The notes beneath the pieces were generated by a model. The model was not told where the DNA came from and ran no database searches. It worked only from the letters and a program-made list of their open reading frames with translations. Source: an uncultured Bacilli bacterium (GTDB taxonomy: Bacteria > Bacillota_I > Bacilli_A > RF39 > UBA660). From it: a stretch of DNA of 21,973 nt. The DNA lies in assembly GCA_910586865.1 (NCBI GenBank), contig CAJUIY010000031.1:1-21973 (forward strand), in the 5' to 3' direction. The position numbers and the translations under genes are program-made. This document shows positions 7,567-13,544 of this stretch, piece after piece. The first letter of the stretch is position 1, and each line of letters starts with the position of its first letter.

Positions 7567-7914
7567 TTATTTTACTGAATCAGCCGTTAATCCAACCTTA
7601 TTACCAGCAATGTTAACATATATGACAGAACCATTTTTATCTGTAATAGTTATTACGTCATTATTTTCTGCTATTACTGGGGAATCATCCCATTCAAAAG
7701 TTAGAAGTCCAAGTACTAATGATTGTGATTTTGCATATGCTAGCTTATCCACATCATCAATTAAGTCAATAGGACGTTTTGCTACTTTGCTACCATCTTG
7801 ATTTCTGAATACAACAGTACCATTAGCATCACTACAAGCTATCACTGGTTTTCCAAAGCATTCTATTTCCGCTTCCATATGTGGAGCTGTCCAGTCAAAA
7901 TTTATTTCGTTCAT
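7567..7914 (-). CDS. Small soluble protein of unknown function
   Basis: A 115-residue protein starting at ATG 7912-7914, chosen because AAGGAGG lies 9 nt upstream; an in-frame ATG 7 codons earlier overlaps the palindrome and has no such site. It begins MNEINFDWTAPHMEAE and contains two similar strand-turn-strand units (GTVVFRNQDGSKV and DVITITDKNGSVIYV), suggesting an internally repeated beta-rich fold. It has no Cys cluster, signal peptide or membrane segment. It is a single-gene unit in an accessory region with its own downstream hairpin. I do not recognise the family. Its base composition is slightly richer in GC than its surroundings, as expected for a real gene. Confidence 0.6.
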   Translation of the reverse strand: MNEINFDWTAPHMEAEIECFGKPVIACSDANGTVVFRNQDGSKVAKRPIDLIDDVDKLAYAKSQSLVLGLLTFEWDDSPVIAENNDVITITDKNGSVIYVNIAGNKVGLTADSVK

Positions 7915-7926
7915 TATACAATCCCT

Positions 7927-7939
7927 CCTTATCATAAGG
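7927..7939. promoter_or_regulatory. Palindrome over the ribosome binding site of the 7567 gene
   Basis: CCTTATCATAAGG is a 6-bp inverted repeat around one base. Its left half shares bases with the AAGGAGG site of the gene, so as RNA it could hide the ribosome binding site, and as DNA it could be a repressor site. Confidence 0.3.
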
Positions 7940-8042
7940 ATAACATAAAAAGAAATAATTTTAAAGTCTCAATATATATTATTTAAAATATTGACAATTA
8001 CTTAACAAGAAAAATTTCTGACATAATAGAAAACAGAGTAAT

Positions 8043-8423
8043 TCATTTATACTCCTTTCTATAATTTGACTTTCTTGTTTTTTTGATTCATTGAGATGGA
8101 GACATTGCAAAATAATTTCTCCCATACTCTGTTTTAATTTGGTCGAATTCGACCAAATTAAAATCAGGATTATGAATTTCTTTCCATAAACCAATGTAAT
8201 CAATAGTTATAATTCTTCTTAACCAATTCTTTACTGTAAAAGATGGAGCACTAGAATTTTGATACTTAGCCAAATCTGTTAATGAAATATAATTAACATT
8301 TCCTACTCTTAAAATTTCCACTTTATTTTCTTTTACAATTATTTCTGCTGTTACTTCTTTTTTTTCAATAGATATTACCTCACTTTCTTGAAATTTAAAA
8401 GGATATTCATATATTTTTTCTGT
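8043..8423 (-). pseudogene. Broken KilA-N domain gene (phage antirepressor type)
   Basis: The frame carries a typical KilA-N domain: VEILRVGNVNYISLTDLAKYQ, then WLRRIITIDYIGLWKEIHNP and a VEFD segment ending MSPSQ. KilA-N is a DNA-binding domain common in phage and plasmid antirepressors. Two defects are visible. A GTGAGG ribosome binding site (8378-8383) is followed at the right distance by ATT (8367-8369) where a start codon is expected, giving EKKEVTAEIIVKE as the next residues. At 8088-8090 a TGA stands where the family usually has Trp, and the reading continues IKKTR for only a few more codons before another stop. It is probably a remnant of a prophage-like element. Rare ATT initiation of a 93-residue protein cannot be excluded. 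Confidence 0.7.
8132..8163. repeat. Perfect 32-bp palindrome inside the KilA-N remnant
   Basis: The half-site TTTTAATTTGGTCGAA (8132-8147) is followed without spacer by its exact reverse complement (8148-8163), centred on GAATTC. It falls on the codons for the conserved VEFD segment. Confidence 0.85.
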
Positions 8424-8537
8424 TTACATCCTTTATTTTTAAGACATTTAAACCATATTTTTTAATTATTTGCAAACAAATATGAATTTGTTAACATTTT
8501 TCAACTTTGCAAAATCCTCACAAAGCCTTTATTTATC

Positions 8538-8636
8538 TCACTTTCCGCAACATTTTTTGTACTTTTTTCCCGAACCACAAGTTCCGTCCAATCTAGTATA
8601 TATAGTATTTATGGTATTTATAGTATTATTGTTACT
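8538..8636 (-). pseudogene. Stray SEC-C zinc-motif coding tail, probable secA end/att copy
   Basis: On the minus strand this 32-codon open stretch has no start codon and ends in a normal stop (8538-8540). Its last 17 codons read LDGTCGSGKKYKKCCGK, almost the SEC-C zinc-binding tail that ends SecA (CPCGSGKKYKNCC in this window). 8547-8579 aligns without gaps to 13560-13592 in secA with 26 of 33 bases identical; similarity stops abruptly upstream of the first shared Cys codon. The upstream part is the 9-bp tandem repeat, read as repeated NTI. Best explanation: the far attachment site of an island integrated in the secA 3' end. Alternative: the last scrap of another SEC-C protein gene. Confidence 0.55.
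8594..8629. repeat. Four 9-bp tandem repeats beside the SEC-C remnant
   Basis: The units are TAGTATATA, TAGTATTTA, TGGTATTTA and TAGTATTAT, directly abutting. They lie just inside the proposed island end and may be iterons, recombinase arm sites or simple AT-rich expansion. Confidence 0.6.
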
Positions 8637-8720
8637 TTAAATATTTCATCCAATGGGAACAAAAACGGGAACATTGTGCTCATTCGCTCACTAAATCCAA
8701 TTTTATTTATAATACTATAA

Positions 8721-10976
8721 TTATTCATCAATTTCAATATCTTCTTCTGCAATATTATAAATGTCAATTTTATTTTGTATATTTACCTCTTCCACAAACC
8801 ATTGATGAAAGGAACATTGATGAATAAATTCATCTATTCTATTTTTTCCATGAATCTCTTTTAAAGTAACTACAATCCCAAATTTCAAATTATTTCCATC
8901 ATTTTGATTAATTCTATTTTTGGTTTTTACACTAATACCCCATAATGGATTATCATACATTTTTTTATCTTTAATCCCTTTTCCAAATTTATCTCTAATA
9001 CATTTTGTATTATCCCATTTTCTAAATTCATTCCTAGCTTTTACTTCTTTTGTATACTCTCCCTCAATATCTTGAACATCATTATTAATACCAACTATAT
9101 TATATTCATTAGTTTTTTGATTAAATTTCAATCTTCCTATTTTTAATTCAAATTCGGTATTAGTATAATCCACTCCTTGATTTCTTGAACACTTAGGGAA
9201 ATAGCACATAGTTGCTTTAACTACAAAAGGATATTTTCCTTTATCAGACGGAATAGGTAACTGATAGTTATATGTATTATATTTTTCAGAAATACCAGAA
9301 ATAACGAATTTAATCTCATCATCTTTAGTTGATACAATATCTTTAATATTGATAGGAATTATTCCATGCCCCAATAATTTCGTATTTTTCTTGTTTTCAC
9401 CAAATTTCTCACAAGAATCTACTATAAGAGCTTTTGCTTCCTCCCTACTAAATCCGAGAATGTGAATTAAATATGCAAGTTTTCTTGATACCCATGGAGC
9501 TGAGTAAGATGTTCCCATAGCTAGATGTTCGACATTAATATCATCACAGATATTGATAAATCCATCTAAATCAGGTCCAGCATCTCCACCAAAATAACTA
9601 ACATCTGGTTTTACATAAAATGATAATACCTCTCCTACTCTTGTATAAGATGTAGGTTTATTATATTTGTCAACAGCATTAACTACTATAGAATTTATAG
9701 AATCTGCTGGAGCACCTATTTTCATATCGTTTTTTGTATTATCTCTAGGAGTATTTGTTCCAGCTATAACAAAAACAACATCATATTTTGTTTGCAATTC
9801 ATCTAAAAATGCTGCTTCTGGCGAAATAAAATTATCATTTATTTCTTTATCTGATCCTAATGAAATATTCCAAACTTTTATATCCCTATTTTCATCAACA
9901 ATTTTTTCTATTGCTTTAATTATTTTAAATGAACTAAATTTATTTCCAGTAGCCACTCCAAAATGTCTAACTCTAAAATGCCCACACCCATCATCTATTC
10001 TTGGATTTAATCTTGGGCCATCTACAATAATTGATGTTACTCCTGTTCCATGATTATAATCTTCATCGTTAATAATATCATCCGTAATACCAACATTATA
10101 ACAATCCACCCAATCATCAAAATATACTCCTTTTTTAAATGGCTTATCTATAACTCCTATAGTTGGCTCATTATGAGGTTTCATAATATACTTATTTTGT
10201 TCTATATTTTCATTTATTCTTTTTTCTTCTGCAGGTATTTCGGAAAGGTCCGAAATAGACATAGCAACTAAATAAGAAGCTTCTTTAGTTAATTTTTCAA
10301 GAGAATCTTTATCTAATAATATGGTATTATTAGATAAAACATTAGATACATCAATATTTATCCCTATTGATTTCATTAACTCTATTATGTTCATCTCGGT
10401 ATCATAAATAGAAATTATTGTTGGTTCTTTATATAACTTAATATTTTCCTCTACATTAAATCTTTCCACATTATTTATATCTACTATATATTGCATAAAC
10501 TTAGTTTTACTAATATTATAATTATCAAATTTGATTCTTTTATCAACATGTTCTAAAGCCTCATCATTTATTCCATCTTTAAAATTTTCTATTAATATAC
10601 TTCTTACTATTTCCAATTCTGCTAAAGTCTTATCAATTGCATCAAGTTTTACATAGTAAGTTATAATATGATTTTTTTTATCTGTTGAAAATTTTGCTCC
10701 AACAATTTTTTCACTTACATCATCACTATCTGATTTGAAAAAAGCTTGAATCCTTCTTCTTTTTGATACTATATCTTTATAATGTGCACTAAAAAAAATT
10801 CCGCTTACATATTTTTTCTTGCTTTTCCAATATTCTTGAACTTTAATTATATCATTTTTTAAAACATCTAACTTTTCAAGCTTAACTATAGTTTGTTTTG
10901 GTAAAGATGGTGCCCCAAAGGATTGAGAATTTGGCTTTTGTGTAAAAGTTCCTTTAAGTTTTAAAATACTATTCAT
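8721..10976 (-). CDS. ietS: Subtilisin-like (S8) serine protease, IetS-like partner
   Basis: A 751-residue protein with an S8 protease core in the middle: Asp in IGVIDKP (residue 277), His in NHGTGV (309), the oxyanion Asn in VIAGTN (408) and Ser in MGTSYSAP (490), all intact and in the right order. The 265-residue N-terminal region and about 200 residues after the core are not recognised; no signal peptide is seen, so it acts in the cytosol, unlike secreted subtilisins. The second ATG (10974-10976) is taken as start because GGAG touches the first one. That ATG overlaps the ATPase stop by 8 nt, so translation is coupled. A cytosolic S8 protease encoded with an AAA ATPase is the pattern of ietAS, described in plasmid maintenance and later listed among anti-phage systems. 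The likely job is controlled proteolysis; the target is unknown. Confidence 0.8.
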   Translation of the reverse strand: MNSILKLKGTFTQKPNSQSFGAPSLPKQTIVKLEKLDVLKNDIIKVQEYWKSKKKYVSGIFFSAHYKDIVSKRRRIQAFFKSDSDDVSEKIVGAKFSTDKKNHIITYYVKLDAIDKTLAELEIVRSILIENFKDGINDEALEHVDKRIKFDNYNISKTKFMQYIVDINNVERFNVEENIKLYKEPTIISIYDTEMNIIELMKSIGINIDVSNVLSNNTILLDKDSLEKLTKEASYLVAMSISDLSEIPAEEKRINENIEQNKYIMKPHNEPTIGVIDKPFKKGVYFDDWVDCYNVGITDDIINDEDYNHGTGVTSIIVDGPRLNPRIDDGCGHFRVRHFGVATGNKFSSFKIIKAIEKIVDENRDIKVWNISLGSDKEINDNFISPEAAFLDELQTKYDVVFVIAGTNTPRDNTKNDMKIGAPADSINSIVVNAVDKYNKPTSYTRVGEVLSFYVKPDVSYFGGDAGPDLDGFINICDDINVEHLAMGTSYSAPWVSRKLAYLIHILGFSREEAKALIVDSCEKFGENKKNTKLLGHGIIPINIKDIVSTKDDEIKFVISGISEKYNTYNYQLPIPSDKGKYPFVVKATMCYFPKCSRNQGVDYTNTEFELKIGRLKFNQKTNEYNIVGINNDVQDIEGEYTKEVKARNEFRKWDNTKCIRDKFGKGIKDKKMYDNPLWGISVKTKNRINQNDGNNLKFGIVVTLKEIHGKNRIDEFIHQCSFHQWFVEEVNIQNKIDIYNIAEEDIEIDE

Positions 10977-12024
10977 CGTCATACTCCTTTAATTTTCTAG
11001 AAACATTACTTTTTGGAATTCCAGTTAACTTTTCTATATCCCTAACAGTAAAACCTTTATCCTTTAATTCTAATATATTGTATTCTTTAATATTTTCTCG
11101 CAAAAGCACAGCAGAATAAAGTCTTTTTAAATAATCAAAATCACTATTTGGATCGCTAAAGGCTAAAGATGTTTTAATAACATTTTTTAATTCTCCTGGA
11201 TAAGGAATATTAGTTATTAAATTCATTATTTTTCTAAACAATTTAATATCACGAGCTGCTTTCTCAAATCGTGGTAAATAATCATTTAAAATAGCTTCTG
11301 AAATATCTAACAAATCATCTCTTGTATATCTATCAAAATTAACAATCGCATCAAACCTTCTAGTTAAAGCTTTATCTAAATTTTTATAAAGATTGGTTGT
11401 AGCAATAAACAATACTCTAGCATCTAAATTATCTAGTTCTTTTAATATACTTGATGTAACTCTTCCCATTTCTCTTATATCACGCGAATTTACCCTATCC
11501 ATTGCTATTGCATCTATTTCATCAAATAAAATAATTATTTTATCAGGATTAGGCAACATTTTAATTTCTGTAAAAACTTCAGATAAATTTTTTTGAGTTT
11601 GGCCCATTTTACTATCTATAATTAAATTAAAATCAACACTAAATAATTCTCTAGATAATATTCTTGCAATCTGCTTTACACTTTCTGTTTTTCCTGTCCC
11701 TGGAGGACCTTCAAACAAAAACTTATTAACACCAACATTATGATTGATTGCATTTATTATCCCATAGATGTCATTAGTAATTTCAGAAGGAAGTGGTAAT
11801 CTTGTATTTCCAATTTCAATTTTTTGAAAAAATTCCATATTAAACTTCTCACCTTGTGGAATAAAAACATTGGCATCTGACAACAAACCCATTATATAAT
11901 CTGCTACTAAATTATCACCTTTATCATAAAAATATTTTGCCACTTCTAATGCCTCAGTTCTAAACGCCATCTCGTTTTTTTCTTCATGGTATCTTATTAA
12001 ATTTATTAAATTTTTCTTTTTCAT
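10969..12024 (-). CDS. ietA: AAA ATPase with C-terminal helix-turn-helix, IetA-like
   Basis: A 351-residue AAA+ ATPase: Walker A GPPGTGKT (106-113), Walker B ILFDEID (165-171), sensor Asn in ATTN (211) and an arginine pair LTRRFD (222-223) that may serve as the finger. The N-terminal 100 residues are helical. The last 35 residues (KGFTVRDIEKLTGIPKSNVSRKLKEY) read as a helix-turn-helix, an addition that could bind DNA. The ATG follows AAAGGAGGATAAAA. It is the first gene of a two-gene operon with the subtilisin-like protease, overlapping it by 8 nt. In ietAS-type pairs the ATPase is thought to work with, or hold in check, the protease; here that is inferred from the pairing. Its promoter carries two similar operator-like sites, which the helix-turn-helix might recognise. 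Confidence 0.8.
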   Translation of the reverse strand: MKKKNLINLIRYHEEKNEMAFRTEALEVAKYFYDKGDNLVADYIMGLLSDANVFIPQGEKFNMEFFQKIEIGNTRLPLPSEITNDIYGIINAINHNVGVNKFLFEGPPGTGKTESVKQIARILSRELFSVDFNLIIDSKMGQTQKNLSEVFTEIKMLPNPDKIIILFDEIDAIAMDRVNSRDIREMGRVTSSILKELDNLDARVLFIATTNLYKNLDKALTRRFDAIVNFDRYTRDDLLDISEAILNDYLPRFEKAARDIKLFRKIMNLITNIPYPGELKNVIKTSLAFSDPNSDFDYLKRLYSAVLLRENIKEYNILELKDKGFTVRDIEKLTGIPKSNVSRKLKEYDDE

Positions 12025-12048
12025 TTTTATCCTCCTTTTTATATTTAT

Positions 12049-12077
12049 ATAATATCACCTTTGAAACAAAAATACAA
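12049..12077 (-). promoter_or_regulatory. Promoter of the ATPase-protease operon
   Basis: On the minus strand TTGTAT (12072-12077), 17 bp, then TATTAT (12049-12054) preceded by TGA as an extended -10. The leader to the ATG at 12024 would be about 18 nt and contains AAAGGAGG. Confidence 0.55.
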
Positions 12078-12090
12078 TATTTGGGACAAA
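12060..12090. promoter_or_regulatory. Paired TTTGRRACAAA sites over the ATPase-protease promoter
   Basis: TTTGAAACAAA (12060-12070) lies between the -35 and -10 boxes and TTTGGGACAAA (12080-12090) just upstream of the -35. They match at 9 of 11 positions, each has TTTG/CAAA dyad ends, and their centres are 20 bp apart, about two helical turns. This is a typical repressor-site layout. Confidence 0.45.
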
Positions 12091-12101
12091 TGTTTACAAT
12101 T

Positions 12102-13362
12102 TTATTTATATTTAATAATTTCATCTATAACATTCGATTTAACCATTTCTTCAAATTTTTTACTCGCTTCTCTAAGTGTTTCTTCAGTTGCAGATATATA
12201 ATAATTCTCTGTTGCCTCTATCTTACTATGTCCTAAAATGTCAGCTACATCTCTAATTTCTACACCATTTCTTAAAATTTTTGTTGCGTAACTTCCTCTT
12301 AAATCATAAAATCTACAATTTTTTATTCCTAGTTCTGTATGGATTACTTTGTGTGGATATTTTACAATGTCAGTTCCGCTAAAAACTCCATTATCTTTTC
12401 TAAATACAAAATCTAACGCCTCTAATGATTTAGATCTTCTAGTAGTTTCAACTACCCTATATTCTACTATTTTTCCATACTTATTTTTAACATTTTCTAA
12501 ATGATAGTATTTATAATTTTTTCCATAATCCTTCTTATAATTATCTTGTTTACTTTTATAATTTTTTAATGCGGTTAATAAAGTATCACAAACATATACT
12601 TTTCTTACACCATTTATTGTTTTAGTCGTACCCAAAAACCATTTTCCTTTTTCATCTTTTACCTTACTATATACATTATGTTCAATGCTGATAATTCTTT
12701 TATCAAAATCAACTTTATCCCATGTTAGGGCACAAACTTCTCCTGTTCTCATATCGGTGAAACACGCAGTTAAAAATGCACAAGTAAAAATATCATTATT
12801 TTTAAATCTATTTAAAATACTATCTATTTCTTCTTGCGTATAAATATGTCTTATTGTCTTTTTTTAATTGTGCAAGATGGGACAAACTTATAGTTATTGC
12901 TGGATTGTAATTAATAAATCCAAAGATATCAGTTGCTACTCTAAATGAACATTTTATTACTTTTACAAAATTTCTTAAATATCCATAAGAGTAATCATAT
13001 CTTCTACACACATCTATTAAATATTTATTTAGTTGATAACTCGTAATTGCATTAAGTTTATAATGCCCTAATCCAATTTTTAAATACTTATTAGCAATAA
13101 CTGAATATTCTTCTATCGTTCTGTATTTTAAATTTACTTTACAATCATTTTCTATCCAATAATCTAAATAATCTCCATAAGACATAAATGCCTCTACTCT
13201 GCATCCACCATTTTGATATTCATCATAAGCTTTTTGCCCTGCAATGAATGTCGCATTTTTTGTTTTGAATCCAGATTTTGAAATATACTTCCTTTTGCCA
13301 TTTACTCTTGCTGTTTCAAACCTATACTGATACACTTTTCCTCTTTTTCTAATACTAATCAT
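12102..13362 (-). pseudogene. int: Tyrosine integrase broken by a frameshift in an A7 run
   Basis: Two adjacent frames together make a full phage/ICE-type tyrosine recombinase of about 420 residues. The first (13362-12820) holds an N-terminal arm-binding domain (ISIRKRGKVYQYRFE) and the SAM-like core-binding domain. The second (end 12102) holds the catalytic part: Arg in MRTGEVCAL, Arg in FYDLRGSYAT, His in ILGHSK and the nucleophile Tyr in ENYYI. Removing one A from the seven-A run at about 12860-12866 restores LKKTIRHIYTQEEIDSILN and joins the frames. The first box reads YDLR where most relatives have HxxR. The first frame starts at the ATG at 13362, 9 nt after AAAGGAG. It is a broken gene, a homopolymer error in the assembly, or expressed by slippage. 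Confidence 0.8.
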
Positions 13363-13407
13363 TTCTATCATCTCCTTTTTTATTTTTGATTAGTTTTACT
13401 AAAACTA

Positions 13408-13446
13408 AAAGGAATGTTATCATTTTATCTATGTTAACATTCCTTT
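13408..13446 (-). terminator. Hairpin between secA and the integrase
   Basis: The arms AAAGGAATGTTA (13408-13419) and TAACATTCCTTT (13435-13446) pair perfectly over 12 bp with a 15-nt loop. On the minus strand it is followed by TTTTAGTTTTAG, so it probably ends the secA transcript before the integrase. Confidence 0.65.
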
Positions 13447-13544
13447 ATTTATCAATGTTTTAGTAATTTATTTCTAATTTATGGGAACAAATGTAAATTT
13501 TGCTACCACTTTGGATTTTTTCAAATTCTACGGAAAACCTTATT

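Noticed and set aside
8088..8090. TGA read as Trp (genetic code 4) in the KilA-N frame
   Set aside because: All long genes here use TGG for Trp and stay open without reading TGA; a mutation in a dead gene explains it better.
7979..8203. Minus-strand open frame of 74 codons overlapping the KilA-N remnant
   Set aside because: It is the +1 frame of the KilA-N sequence, with no ribosome binding site or domain.
8664..8700. Hairpin with GCTCATTCGCTCAC as terminator of the protease gene
   Set aside because: The pairing is short and no T tract follows on the minus strand.
9667..10053. Plus-strand open frame of 128 codons inside the S8 protease gene
   Set aside because: Antisense to conserved protease motifs; codon pattern follows from the gene on the other strand.
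12853..12870. Programmed -1 frameshift at the integrase A7 run
   Set aside because: A -1 shift leads to a stop within three codons; only +1 (or -2) joins the frames, and no stimulatory structure is evident.
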